Both the position numbers and the translations under genes were made by a program. Under the pieces are notes generated by a model that searched no databases, was not told the DNA's origin, and saw only the letters and a list, made by a program, of their open reading frames with translations. Shown in pieces: positions 45,388 to 54,943 of a DNA stretch of 64,000 nt. Every line of letters starts with the position of its first letter. Position 1 is the stretch's first letter. The stretch is from Aliikangiella sp965214955 (GTDB lineage Bacteria; Pseudomonadota; Gammaproteobacteria; Enterobacterales; Kangiellaceae), in NCBI GenBank assembly GCA_965214955.1, contig CBDCCU010000001.1, positions 62,001 to 126,000 of the forward strand, given 5' to 3'.

Positions 45388-46368
45388 TTATGGCAATAAA
45401 TGACTTACCGCATCACGCTCTTCTGCCAGTTCTTGCTCGGTGGCTTTTAACTTAGCTTGGCTAAACTCGTTAATGTCTTGGCCTTGAATAATTGACCAAT
45501 CACCATCTTTACAAACACATGGGAAAGAGAAAATTAACCCTTCTTGTATGCCGTAAGAGCCATCAGAATAAACCGCCATGCTAACTGAATCGCCATCATT
45601 TGTGCCTAAAGCCCAATCTCTCATATGATCAATCGCCGCATTAGCCGCCGATGCCGCAGAAGAAGCACCGCGCGCTTTAATAATGGCCGCACCGCGTTGC
45701 TGAACCGTTGGAATAAAGTCGTTTTCGTACCAGTCTTGCTCAACCAAATCAGTTGCTAGGTTAGTACCAACATTTGCATGATATAAGTCTGGGAACTGGG
45801 TTGAACTATGGTTACCCCAAATAATCATGTTGGTTACATCGTTCACTGTTTTGCCTGTTTTTTGGGCAATTTGAGTCATGGCGCGGTTTTGATCAAGGCG
45901 AGTCATTGCTGTGAAGTTGTGAGGGTTAAGATCGGGCGCATTACGCTGGGCAATTAAAGCGTTAGTATTAGCAGGGTTACCGACAACTAATACTTTAATA
46001 TCACGGCTAGCGTGTTCGTTCATGGCTTTGCCTTGAACCGAGAAAATCGCCGCGTTAGCTTCTAATAAATCTTTACGTTCCATACCTGGTCCACGAGGAC
46101 GTGCACCAACTAATAACGCATAATCAGCATCTTTAAAACCAACGTTAGGATCATCGGTACAAATAACATCTTGTAATAATGGAAAAGCGCAATCGTCTAA
46201 TTCCATTTTAACGCCTTCTAATGCGTTCATTGCTGGAGTAATATCAAGCAATTGAAGAATAACAGGTTGATCGTTTCCTAACATTGCACCAGAAGCAATA
46301 CGGAATAATAAAGCATAGCCAATTTGACCAGCAGCGCCGGTCACTGCAACGCGAACAGGTTGTTTCAT
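45388..46368 (-). CDS. mdh: Malate dehydrogenase
   Basis: An NAD-dependent TCA-cycle enzyme oxidising malate to oxaloacetate. The 326-residue protein belongs to the MDH type 2 family, not the E. coli type. It has the nucleotide-binding VAVTGAAGQIGYALLFRIASG, the substrate-binding GARPRGPGMERKDLLEAN, VVGNPANTNA, the catalytic aspartate in TRLDQNRA, and the catalytic histidine in IWGNHSSTQFPD. It is monocistronic by its position between two gaps. Confidence 0.97.
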   Translation of the reverse strand: MKQPVRVAVTGAAGQIGYALLFRIASGAMLGNDQPVILQLLDITPAMNALEGVKMELDDCAFPLLQDVICTDDPNVGFKDADYALLVGARPRGPGMERKDLLEANAAIFSVQGKAMNEHASRDIKVLVVGNPANTNALIAQRNAPDLNPHNFTAMTRLDQNRAMTQIAQKTGKTVNDVTNMIIWGNHSSTQFPDLYHANVGTNLATDLVEQDWYENDFIPTVQQRGAAIIKARGASSAASAANAAIDHMRDWALGTNDGDSVSMAVYSDGSYGIQEGLIFSFPCVCKDGDWSIIQGQDINEFSQAKLKATEQELAEERDAVSHLLP

Positions 46369-46558
46369 TGTAAAGTTTCCTCAGTTAATGAAAATACTTA
46401 AAGATTGAATATTAATGGGTTGAAATTATTGTGAGCAATTTTAGCATATTTAACAGACGATACCTATTTTTGCGCTTGAGTTAAGCGAGGTCAAAGTTTG
46501 CTTAAGTTTTGAACATTTAAAATAAAACCAATAGGCAGATTATAAGCGATAAAATGTG

Positions 46559-47392
46559 ATGACAGTTTCAAAAGTTATTTTAATTGAAGGGTTAGTAAAT
46601 CTAATTATCCTGATCACTAAAGCTATTGTTGGAGCAACAACTGGCTCGGTGGCAATTATTAGTGATGCATTACATTCATTAACCGATGTGGCGAATAATT
46701 TTGTTGCTTGGGCTATTGTAAAACACGCGCAAAAGCCAGCCGATAGAGAGCACCCTTATGGTCACCATAAGTTTGAAACCTTAGCAGTTTTAGGCTTGGC
46801 GGTATTGTTATTGGTGCTGGCTTTAGAACTAGTGATAAATGCGTTAAAACCTTCATCACAAGTTCCTGAATCTTCAACGCTTGAGTTAGCGGTTATGAGT
46901 GGGGTTTTATTAATTAATGTTAGTTTAGCTACATGGCAGAACTTTTGGGCTAAAAAATTAAAGTCTGATATTTTAAAAGCCGACGCTAGTCATACTTTTG
47001 CCGATGTATTAACCACTATTGTGGTGATTGCAGGCTGGCAATTATCTGTAATGGGCTATCCTATACTCGATAAATTATGCGCCATTGGTGTGGCGGTTGT
47101 TATTGTAATGATGGCATTTGGGCTGATAAAAAAAGCCTTGCCTGTGTTGGTTGATGAGTATGCTGTGGCGCCAGAAAAAATTGCCAAGCTTGCCAAGTCT
47201 CAAGATGATATTAAAGAAGTAACAAGAGTAAGGTCGCGCTGGGTGGGTAATACCGCAACTTTAGATATGATCATTAAAGTATCCGCAGATTTAACAACCC
47301 AGCAAGCGCATAAAATTTGTGATGAGCTTGAGCAAGAAATTGAAAAACACTATGCTATAAGTGATATTTCAATTCATGTTGAGCCTTATTAA
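46559..47392 (+). CDS. Cation diffusion facilitator (FieF-like) metal efflux protein
   Basis: An inner-membrane antiporter that exports divalent metals (Zn, Fe, Cd or Mn) in exchange for protons. The 277 residues show about six membrane segments, the metal-site motifs SDALHSLTDVANNF and DASHTFADVLTT, the HPYGHHKFETLA loop, and a C-terminal cytoplasmic domain ending in DISIHVEPY. Both transport sites carry the HxxxD pattern. A GTG three bases upstream is also possible. The substrate cannot be told from sequence alone. Confidence 0.93.
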   Translation: MTVSKVILIEGLVNLIILITKAIVGATTGSVAIISDALHSLTDVANNFVAWAIVKHAQKPADREHPYGHHKFETLAVLGLAVLLLVLALELVINALKPSSQVPESSTLELAVMSGVLLINVSLATWQNFWAKKLKSDILKADASHTFADVLTTIVVIAGWQLSVMGYPILDKLCAIGVAVVIVMMAFGLIKKALPVLVDEYAVAPEKIAKLAKSQDDIKEVTRVRSRWVGNTATLDMIIKVSADLTTQQAHKICDELEQEIEKHYAISDISIHVEPY

Positions 47393-47429
47393 TTACTTTG
47401 ATTTGTCACAACGGCTATTTTTATTTTCT

Positions 47430-47707
47430 CGTTCCCACGCTCCTGCGTGGGAACGCATACCAAAGCTAATAACTTACGCTAAACACTGCCAACCCCACCC
47501 AGCCTCCCCTTGCGAAGGGGAGGGGCTTAGTTTTAGGGTGGTTGTTAGTTCGCTCCTTCTCCCTGTGGGAGAGGGTTGGGGAGAGGGGGAATGTTTAGAC
47601 TTACATACCAGCCAAATAACCCTCTAACTCTCCCTAGCCCTCTCTTTGCAAAAGAGAGGGGACTGGTTATTTCCTTGTTCCCACGCTCCTGCGTGGGAAT
47701 GCATACC
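47430..47707. repeat. REP-like composite repeat cluster A
   Basis: A convergent 343-bp gap filled with short palindromes. TTCCCACGC-TCCT-GCGTGGGAA occurs at about 47431 and 47678. CCTCCCC-TTGCGAA-GGGGAGG lies near 47504, CTCCCTGTGGGAG near 47569, and CCCTCTCTTTGCAAAAGAGAGGG near 47638. About 210 bp (47458-47670) recur almost exactly in cluster B. No gene is supported here; the open frames inside are by-products of the repeats. Confidence 0.85.
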
Positions 47708-47735
47708 AAAAGTATGGCTTTGTATAAGTCGTTGT

Positions 47736-48929
47736 TTACCTACCTAAAACAGCCTTTATCATTTCGCCCATGTTTGGCTCTTTGCCATACATCATAACTC
47801 CCATATTAAATAAACGCGCAGCGCCTTTTCTAAAGAGGTAAATTGAAAAAATTAAAATACCAATTGAAAGCATTAACTCCCAAGGTGCTACCGTGCTTTC
47901 GGCTAACCGAATGGGAATAGCGGCAAATGAGGTAAAGGGAATATAGCTTAATACCTGCATGGTAATACTTTGCGGCGCATCGGCGAGTGAATAAGCTAAA
48001 AATATGGGAACCGCCGGCAACATCATTAGCATGGTTCGTGATGAGTGGTTAGGATCGTCAATGGTGGCGGCAAAACCTGCAAGTAAGCTGTTCCACATGA
48101 GTAATCCTAAAACAACAAATAGCGCTAAAATTAAAATATGAGACATTTCTATATTTAAACTACTGCCAGACTGGCCATTAATAATTGCCATGATTTGGGT
48201 GAAAATAAAGATACTAAGCGATGTGGTTAACAGTGATTTTAAACACAATAAAGTGATCCCAAATATTTTTCCGTCCATCCACGTTTGCGCATCAATGCTC
48301 GATAAAAGTTGCTCGGTAACTCGTTGAGTTTTCTCCGTAGTAATTGAGGCAAAAGCATAGGCAAAAGCGGTAAATACACCAACCATTAATAGCACCATGG
48401 TTAATAACGCGGCACTGCTTTTATCATCTTTTTTACCCGCTTGCCCTTTAACTTTTAAATTAAACTCATAAGGGGTAATAATTTTTTGCAGCTGCTCACC
48501 AGTTATACCTGCTTGATCTAAACGCTGTGATTGAGCGCTGGCGGAAATCCAGCGTTTAAAACTTTCTATCCATTTATCTTTTTCGGCAACAAATATAACC
48601 AGTTTTTCATTTTCTAAATAGACAATGGCTTTGTTATCTTCGCCAACGCTTTGCTTAATAGTGTCTAATTGCTTTGGATTAAAATAAGTTACTTTAAATC
48701 GTTCATGCGCAGGAAGCTTTATTTCTTCGCTAACTGCCAGCTGAATAGAGTTATCATTATCGGCAATATGGTTTTGCCAAACACCAATGCCGAAAATGAT
48801 AAGCAACATAACGCCATAAGACATAATCTCTTGCTTCCATTTAAAAAAGCGTTTGAACTCCCATACGGTAACGGTACTTACTTGATGCCAATAGTTGCTT
48901 TTAGAATTAGTCATTGCTGTTTTACTCAT
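47736..48929 (-). CDS. ABC-2 type exporter permease (NatB-like)
   Basis: The membrane half of an ABC exporter. The 397-residue protein has an N-terminal cytoplasmic stretch, a first membrane segment (YGVMLLIIFGIGVW), a large extracytoplasmic domain (about 55-180), and then five hydrophobic segments toward the C-terminus. TTEKTQRVTEQLLSSI before the second membrane segment is the hallmark of NatB/ABC-2 permeases. It overlaps the ATPase gene by four bases. Sodium or drug efflux is possible; the substrate is unknown. Confidence 0.85.
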   Translation of the reverse strand: MSKTAMTNSKSNYWHQVSTVTVWEFKRFFKWKQEIMSYGVMLLIIFGIGVWQNHIADNDNSIQLAVSEEIKLPAHERFKVTYFNPKQLDTIKQSVGEDNKAIVYLENEKLVIFVAEKDKWIESFKRWISASAQSQRLDQAGITGEQLQKIITPYEFNLKVKGQAGKKDDKSSAALLTMVLLMVGVFTAFAYAFASITTEKTQRVTEQLLSSIDAQTWMDGKIFGITLLCLKSLLTTSLSIFIFTQIMAIINGQSGSSLNIEMSHILILALFVVLGLLMWNSLLAGFAATIDDPNHSSRTMLMMLPAVPIFLAYSLADAPQSITMQVLSYIPFTSFAAIPIRLAESTVAPWELMLSIGILIFSIYLFRKGAARLFNMGVMMYGKEPNMGEMIKAVLGR

Positions 48930-49873
48930 GCTGCTTGCTCACTATCTTCGGTATTAGCTTTGTTAGCTTGTTTTATGGCTTCAAGATATAAATCGTGTAG
49001 GCTTAATTGTTCGCTACGAATATCAACGAGTTCACCTAAAGGTTTAAGTTCATCAATGATTTGAGTAAGAGAAATATCTTTAGCAATACTTAAATAAAAC
49101 TCATGGTTGGGTGATTGTTCAAAATCTAAAATACCGTTTAATTCACTTAAATTAGTGTGGTTAGGTTCGCTACTAAAACGTACAATTAATTTTTTGCCGT
49201 AAGTTAGTTGCTTGCGAATATTAGTTAAAGTGCCTTGTGCAACAACTTGGCCTAAGTTCATTAAAATGACTCTATCGGCTAAGCGTTCCACTAAATTCAT
49301 TTGGTGAGCACTTAATAAAATAGTCATCCCTTTATCGCGCAACTCTTTAATAATGCTAACCACAAATTCTTGGTTGATAGGATCAAGCCCCGAAAATGGC
49401 TCGTCTAAAATAGCCACTTTAGGTTCGTGTAAAACCGCAGATATCAGTTGAATTTTTTGCTGGTTACCTTTTGATAAAGATTTTAAGTCCTCCTTTGCTC
49501 TATCGGTTAACTCAAAGCGTTTAAGCCAGTAATTAATTTTATCTGTGGCAACCTGTTTAGATAAACCGCGAAGTTTTGCCATATAAAGCAAATTATCGAA
49601 AAGAGTACGATCTAAAAATAGTCCGCGATCTTCGGGTAAATAACCCAAATCGGTTTTTTCTATCTGGCTTGCCGCGTTTTGATTATCGCTAATTTCAATG
49701 GTGCCAGAATCAGGGAAAGTAAACCCAACGAGCATTCTTACAATAGAAGACTTGCCCGCACCGTTAGGCCCCAAAAGAGCCACTATTTCGCCAGTGTTTA
49801 CCGTAAATGAAGCGTTATTAACTGCGGTAACCGTTGCATATTGCTTAACGATGTTATCGACTTTTATCTGCAT
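48926..49873 (-). CDS. ABC transporter ATP-binding protein (NatA-like)
   Basis: The ATPase partner of the downstream permease. The 315 residues show Walker A GPNGAGKSS, the Q-loop region LGYLPEDRGLFLDRTL, signature LSKGNQQK, Walker B VAILDEPFSGLDP and the H-loop SAHQ. The C-terminal DUF4162-type extension is found in ABC-2 exporters of the Nat/CcmA group. It is the first gene of a two-gene operon. Confidence 0.92.
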   Translation of the reverse strand: MQIKVDNIVKQYATVTAVNNASFTVNTGEIVALLGPNGAGKSSIVRMLVGFTFPDSGTIEISDNQNAASQIEKTDLGYLPEDRGLFLDRTLFDNLLYMAKLRGLSKQVATDKINYWLKRFELTDRAKEDLKSLSKGNQQKIQLISAVLHEPKVAILDEPFSGLDPINQEFVVSIIKELRDKGMTILLSAHQMNLVERLADRVILMNLGQVVAQGTLTNIRKQLTYGKKLIVRFSSEPNHTNLSELNGILDFEQSPNHEFYLSIAKDISLTQIIDELKPLGELVDIRSEQLSLHDLYLEAIKQANKANTEDSEQAA

Positions 49874-50000
49874 TATAAATCCTGATTATTAGATCACATT
49901 CTTAAAACTCGCGCAGAGTAGCATGATTGATAAGTGGGCAAAAACAATCTTATGTAAATAAAAGTGTTAAACTACTAAAAAACAAATTGAGGATTAAAAA

Positions 50001-50600
50001 GTGCGATTACGTTTTTTGGGTATTATTGCATTATGTGCTTATATTTCTTTAGCTACAGCTAACCCTAAAATGGGGGCACAAGTACAAAAAGACAATCTTT
50101 TTCCCACGGTAAAACTGGTGACTAATGTTGGAGATATTGTTGTAGAGCTTGATCGCCATAAGGCGCCAATCACCGTGAATAACTTTTTATCTTATGTGGT
50201 TGCGGGCGCTTATAATCAAACGGTATTTCACCGAGTGGTTGAAAATTTTGTTGTGCAAGGTGGTGGTTACGATAAGAGCTTTCAGCCAAAAGATCAATTT
50301 GCTCCAATATTTAACGAATCGGGCAATGGGCTAAAAAATGAAATGTACACCATTGCAATGGCAAGGCAAGATGATCCGCATTCTGCCACTAACCAGTTCT
50401 ATTTTAATATTAATGATAATGACAATTTAGATCCTGGAAGCACATGGGGTTACACCGTGTTTGGAGTGGTAATGGAAGGTGAAGCTGTAATTGATACCAT
50501 TGGGCGGGCTAAAACACACTACCATGAAAAACTAGGCTGGCAGGATGTTCCTGTTGAGAATTATATGCTGATTAGGGTTGAGGTTGTTGAGGTTAATTAA
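50001..50600 (+). CDS. Periplasmic cyclophilin-type peptidyl-prolyl cis-trans isomerase
   Basis: Catalyses prolyl isomerisation in exported proteins. The 199 residues start at a GTG (GAGGA upstream) with a signal peptide ending near ATA. The cyclophilin core includes VELDRHKAPITVNNFLSYV, FHRVVENFVVQGGGY, NEMYTIAMARQDDPHSATNQFYFN and GYTVFGVV. The active-site His-Arg pair (FHRV) is kept and the tryptophan characteristic of eukaryotic cyclophilins is absent, as in bacterial PpiA. Confidence 0.94.
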   Translation: MRLRFLGIIALCAYISLATANPKMGAQVQKDNLFPTVKLVTNVGDIVVELDRHKAPITVNNFLSYVVAGAYNQTVFHRVVENFVVQGGGYDKSFQPKDQFAPIFNESGNGLKNEMYTIAMARQDDPHSATNQFYFNINDNDNLDPGSTWGYTVFGVVMEGEAVIDTIGRAKTHYHEKLGWQDVPVENYMLIRVEVVEVN

Positions 50601-50607
50601 AATTTCC

Positions 50608-51153
50608 TCGTTCCCACGCTCCTGCGTGGGAATGCATAAAAGCTAAAACCAGTAAACCAAACCAAAACACCGTTTGCCCTGAGCTTGTCGAAGGGTCAGC
50701 TTAAGTTGTTTGAAGTGTTGGATACCAAAGCTAATAACTTACGTTAAACACTGCCAACCCCTCCCAGCCTCCCCTTGCGAAGGGGAGGGGCTTAGTTTTA
50801 GGGGGGTTGTTAGTTCACTCCCTCTCCCTGTGGGAGAGGGTTGGGGAGAGGGGGAATGTTTAGACCTGCATACCAGCCAAATAACCCTCTAACTCTCCCT
50901 AGCCCTCTCTTTGCAAAAGAGAGGGGACTGGTTATGGAGTGGTTTTTAGCTTGTGTCTTCGACTTCTCTCGTTCCCACGCTCCCGCGTGGGAATGCATAC
51001 CAAAGCTAAAACCAGCAAACCAAAACACCATTCCCCCTGAGCTTGTCGAAGGGTGGGCTTAGTTATGTGAGATGTTTAGACTTAATACCAGCCAAATAAC
51101 CCTCTAACTCTCCCTAGCCCTCTCTTTGCAAAAGATAGGGGGCTGGTTATGGG
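50608..51153. repeat. REP-like composite repeat cluster B
   Basis: This convergent gap of about 570 bp holds the same palindromes as cluster A. The GTTCCCACGC unit occurs at about 50609 and 50970, the second with one base changed. A near-exact copy of the 210-bp module lies at 50721-50935, followed by a third partial copy at 51073-51153. Two copies of an extra unit, TGAGCTTGTCGAAGGGT, lie near 50681 and 51039 and are absent from cluster A. No gene is supported in the gap. Confidence 0.85.
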
Positions 51154-51168
51154 GTAGTTTTTGTAAAT

Positions 51169-51582
51169 CTAATTACTTACACTAAACCACGACTCCAAAA
51201 TAAGCGCGGCGGCAATACTATCAATTTGAGATTTTTTTAGCTTTTGATAACCGCCAAATTCAAATAGTTCTTCTCGCGCTGAGGCGCTGGTTAATCTTTC
51301 GTCTATTAGTTCTACCTGCAATCCAAAGCGTCCATGAATTTGATTAGCAAACTTTCTTGCGCGTAAGGTGATGTCTTGATCGGTTCCGTCCATATTTAGT
51401 GGCTCTCCAACAACAACTTTTGCTGGTTGCCACTGGTTAAATAACTTTTCTACAAGCACCCAATCAGGCTTTCCATCTTTGGCTTTAAGCGTGTCTAACG
51501 GATTGGCGGTTTGAGTGATTGATTGACCAACCGCTACACCAATTCTGGCAAGACCAAAGTCGAAAGCAATAATTTGGCTCAT
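51169..51582 (-). CDS. ruvX: Holliday junction resolvase-like / pre-16S rRNA nuclease RuvX (YqgF)
   Basis: YqgF is a RNase H-fold nuclease needed for 16S rRNA 5' maturation. The 137 residues have the first acidic strand FDFGLARIGVAVGQ, VVVGEPLNMDGT, and DERLTSASAREEL with the second acidic site, plus the SIAAALILESWF closing helix. It follows yqgE in the conserved gshB-tonB-yqgE-ruvX order. Confidence 0.96.
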   Translation of the reverse strand: MSQIIAFDFGLARIGVAVGQSITQTANPLDTLKAKDGKPDWVLVEKLFNQWQPAKVVVGEPLNMDGTDQDITLRARKFANQIHGRFGLQVELIDERLTSASAREELFEFGGYQKLKKSQIDSIAAALILESWFSVSN

Positions 51583-51607
51583 GAATGTTTCCGATGAATA
51601 AAAAAGT

Positions 51608-52174
51608 TTAGGCGTGCCCGCTTGAAGCGCTAATGTTATTAATATCTATACCGAGTAATTTAGCGGCTGACTCCCAGCGTTTTTCAATGTCGGTATTAAA
51701 TAGTATGTCGGCATCTACAGGTACAGTAAGCCAAGAGTTTTCTAATAATTCTTGCTCTAATTGTCCTGCTTCCCAGCCGGCATAACCTAAGGCAACAAAG
51801 GCTTCGTTGCTAACTTCGTGGCGGGCGATAGCATGAAGAATATCGGATGATGTGGTAATGGATATTTGATCTTCTAGTTGAATGCTCGATTTCCATAATT
51901 GTTCTGCTCTATGCACAACAAAGCCGCGATCTGTTTGAACTGGACCACCAGCAAAAACCGGATTTATATTTTGAGATTGATCATCCGAGGTTGGAATTTC
52001 CATGTGAGAAAGAAGTTCTTTGGTAGAAAAATCGAGCGGGTGATTAATTACTATTCCCATTGCGCCATCGGGATTATGCTCGCACACAAGCGTGACACTT
52101 TTAGCAAAGTTATGATCTTGCAATGATGGCATCGCAATGAGTAGATGGTTTTTTAAACTAACAAAATCGCTCAT
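51608..52174 (-). CDS. yqgE: UPF0301/AlgH family protein YqgE
   Basis: A conserved protein of unclear function; the Pseudomonas homologue AlgH was linked to alginate regulation. The 188 residues begin LKNHLLIAMPSLQDHNFAKSVTLVCEHNPDGAMGIVINHPL, the family signature, and include VFAGGPVQTDRGFVVH and ALGYAGWEAGQLEQELLENSWL. It lies 25 bases upstream of ruvX. Confidence 0.96.
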   Translation of the reverse strand: MSDFVSLKNHLLIAMPSLQDHNFAKSVTLVCEHNPDGAMGIVINHPLDFSTKELLSHMEIPTSDDQSQNINPVFAGGPVQTDRGFVVHRAEQLWKSSIQLEDQISITTSSDILHAIARHEVSNEAFVALGYAGWEAGQLEQELLENSWLTVPVDADILFNTDIEKRWESAAKLLGIDINNISASSGHA

Positions 52175-52226
52175 AACTCTATTGTTGGTCTAAATTAGGT
52201 TAAAAACAAGCTTATTAATGAATAAA

Positions 52227-53127
52227 TTAGACAATCAATTCGTTTTTAAGCGGTGATTGGGCTGAAATCGCCCAAACGCGGATAATTTCTAGAATATCAG
52301 TGTCTTTGCTCATTTCTTGGGTTAGTGGTGAAAAGGGGGCAGAAAGTCGTACAATTCTAATGGCGGCATCATCTAAAATTTTTTTACCCGAGCTTTCTAT
52401 CACCGCAAGCTGGTTAATAGTGCCGTCTTTATTAAGTGCGACCTTTAAGGTTAAATTGCCAAAAATTTCTTGTTGTTTGGCTTTTTCGGGATAGTTTAAA
52501 TTGCCAATTTGTTCTATTTTTCTTCGCCAAGTGTCTAAATAGAGCGCGTCACTTGCGCGGTGAATAGATGCCGATACTGCTCTTTTGCGGGCTTTACGAG
52601 CTTGGTTATTGTGTTTATCGTCTAAACTAGCAATTAACCCTGATAGTTCATAACTGCGGTTAATTAACTCGGCTGCATCGGGTAATGCATTATCGGTTGG
52701 TTTAGTTTCTTGAGGTTTTGAAAATGAGGGCTGTATGCCTTGAGCGGTTAATAGCTCGGGTGATTGTTTTGAATCTTGAGGAGAACCTGCCGCAGGCTGA
52801 AACTCACTAGCTTTTTTATTAGGATCGTCAAATTGTGCAAATTCTTTTGCACTTGGCGCTAGTAACTGCTCACTATCGCCCGCCGCCTTCTTGATTTGCC
52901 TGACCTTTAAAGTCTGCTTTTTCGGGTTTTTCAGTTTCAAATTGTGCTAACACCACATCAAAAGTTTTTTGTTGTGGTGGGATTGTAAGTTTAGGTGTTG
53001 TAAAACCAATGCCAAAAAGTACCATAGCGTGAAATGCTATAGCTAAAAAACCGCAAAAGAGTAGCTTGTCGAGTTGACTTACTTTTACGGTATTTTCTGA
53101 ATCAATGGTCCCTTGATTATTTTGCAC
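52227..53127 (-). CDS. TonB-family energy transducer, one frameshift as sequenced
   Basis: TonB-like proteins pass inner-membrane proton-motive energy to outer-membrane receptors. The N-terminal piece (53127-52873) has one membrane helix (KLLFCGFLAIAFHAMVLFGIGF) and then QEGGGR and a stop. The rest (to 52227) is in another frame and holds DSEQLLAPSAKEFAQ, a Pro/Gln-rich linker, and a C-terminal TonB domain (YLDTWRRKIEQIGNLNYPEKA, LKVALNKDGTINQLAVIESSGKKILDDAAIRIVRLSAPFSPL). Removing one base from the CCC run at 52879-52881 restores QEGGGDSEQLLAPS. Lying between gshB and yqgE, it corresponds to the TonB-like gene at this locus in Pseudomonas. Confidence 0.88.
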
Positions 53128-53142
53128 TAAATTTCCTATTGC

Positions 53143-54104
53143 TTATGCATTTTTATTGGCAATTCTTAATTCTATGGCATCAAATAAGGTTGAGGCAATA
53201 TTTGTGCTAAATGCTGCGTCAATTTCTTTGATACATGTTGGGCTGGTCACATTTATTTCGGTGAGTTTATCACCAATGACATCCAATCCAACAAAAATAA
53301 GCCCTTTGGCTTTTAAAGTAGGCCCTACTTGTTTGGCTATTTTATAATCAGACTCACTTAAAGGTCTTGCTTCTCCACGACCGCCAGCAGCTAAGTTGCC
53401 TCGGGTTTCGCCTGTGGCGGGAATTCTGGCTAAACAATAGGGAATGGGCTCTCCATCAACCATTAATATGCGTTTGTCTCCCGATTTAATTTCTGGAATA
53501 AACTTTTGTGCCATGGCTGTAATGGTTTCTAATTCTGTGAGGGTTTCTATAATTACGCCAACATTCGGATCGCCTTGTTTTACTCTAAATATAGAGCTAC
53601 CACCCATGCCATCAAGTGGTTTAACTATTATATCTTGATGCTTATCTAAAAAAGCACGAAAGTCTTTTTCGTTGCGGCTGACTAAAGTTTCGGGGCAACA
53701 CTGAGGAAACCAAGCAGTAAACAGCTTTTCATTGGCATCGCGAATACTTTGTGGATTATTAACCACTAAACAGCCTTGTTCTTGTGCTAGTTGCAGTAAA
53801 TAGGTTGAATAGACAAATTCCATATCAAACGGAGGATCTTTACGCATTAACAAAAGCATCAGAAATCACTGCATAAAAGCGTTTGAGGGTTTGAAAGTTC
53901 GAACCAAGCGTTTGGATCATCTTTTACTTTTAATGATTGTGTGTGTGCTTGAACTTGGTTATCAAGCAAAAACAAGTCTTTTTGTTGTAAGTAATAAAGC
54001 TGGTGCCCGCGTTTTTGAGCTTCGAGCAGCATCGCAAAACTACTATCTTTTTTGATATTGATGTTCTCAATAGGATCCATCAATATGGCAATTTTAAGTG
54101 GCAT
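53143..54104 (-). CDS. gshB: Glutathione synthetase, one frame break as sequenced
   Basis: GshB joins gamma-glutamylcysteine and glycine using ATP. The N-terminal piece from MPLKIAILMDPIENINIKKDSS (start 54104) ends at CSDF with a stop at 53859. The remainder resumes as LLLMRKDPPFDMEFVYSTYLL and runs through KPLDGMGGSSIFRV, CLARIPATGETRGNLAAGGRGE and INVTSPTCIKEIDA. The break lies around 53859-53873, where a short T-rich stretch reads SDF/LLMRK. Removing two T residues, or adding one base, restores the expected SDxDxLLMRKD. The joined length of about 319 residues is normal. Confidence 0.92.
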
Positions 54105-54498
54105 GTAAAATCCTAACTGTACTAAACTAAGTGGGAAGATTACTATGACTAAGAAATAATGCAAATAGGTAATTGTTTGCTATGGTTAAATCTTTATTTT
54201 TCAATAGGTTATAAAGACTTCTTAAAGTTAAGTTATTGTCTTCAGCTTTAAAAGCTTGATTCTTATAGTATTCTTTTTTAAGCTAGCATTCCAAATTAGC
54301 TATATTATTCAAGGGATTTGTGAATAGTTATATAGAATAGCAGTTGCATTTGTGTTAAAAGTTAGCAGTGCGTGTTATTTAGAAGTCTATAGAGTTAACT
54401 ATTCTCATAGAGCAATAAAAATTATTAGAAAACTTAACTTTTTAGCAAATCAACATTAATAACAAGTGAACATTTTTCGCTTGATGAGGTAATAGTCG
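54105..54498. other. Divergent intergenic region between gshB and pilG
   Basis: This AT-rich 394-bp gap must hold the gshB and pilG promoters. A small inverted repeat AGCTTTAAAAGCT lies near 54244. No promoter hexamer pair, RNA gene or open frame could be called with confidence. Confidence 0.5.
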
Positions 54499-54885
54499 AT
54501 GGAAAATAGTTTTCAAGGTCTTAAGGCGATGGTTATTGACGATAGTAAAACCATTCGTCGGACTGCCGAAACTTTACTTAAAAAAGTAGGCTGTGAAGTC
54601 GTAACTGCGATAGACGGTTTCGATGCACTTGCCAAAATTGCTGACAACAAGCCTGATATCATTTTTGTTGATATCATGATGCCTCGCCTAGATGGTTATC
54701 AAACTTGTGCTCTGATAAAAAATAATAAAGACTTTCAGGACACTCCGGTAATCATGTTGTCGAGTAAAGATGGATTATTTGACCGCGCCAAAGGGCGAAT
54801 TGTTGGTTCCGATCAATACCTAACCAAGCCATTTAGTCGAGATGAGTTATTAAGTGCTATCACTGATCATGTGAGTCATGCTTAA
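54499..54885 (+). CDS. pilG: Twitching motility response regulator PilG
   Basis: A single-domain CheY-like regulator of the Pil-Chp chemosensory pathway that promotes type IV pilus extension in Pseudomonas. The 128 residues include Asp14/Asp15, the phospho-acceptor Asp58 in FVDIMMPRLDGY, and Lys109 in YLTKPF. The N-terminus GLKAMVIDDSKTIRRTAETLLKK matches PilG. It opens the pilGHIJK-chpA run. Confidence 0.96.
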   Translation: MENSFQGLKAMVIDDSKTIRRTAETLLKKVGCEVVTAIDGFDALAKIADNKPDIIFVDIMMPRLDGYQTCALIKNNKDFQDTPVIMLSSKDGLFDRAKGRIVGSDQYLTKPFSRDELLSAITDHVSHA

Positions 54886-54943
54886 TAGTGAGTTATAAAG
54901 TTTAAAAGCGAGCAGTGTTTTTTAGTCTCGCGGGGGAAAATAA

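Noticed and set aside
47361..47797. Open frames of 73-88 codons in the repeat clusters, also at 50710-51062
   Set aside because: They arise from palindromic repeats read in several frames and recur with the repeats.
47430..51153. Possible CRISPR array suggested by recurring short palindromes
   Set aside because: Units differ in type and spacing, there are no constant repeats with unique spacers, and no cas genes are present.
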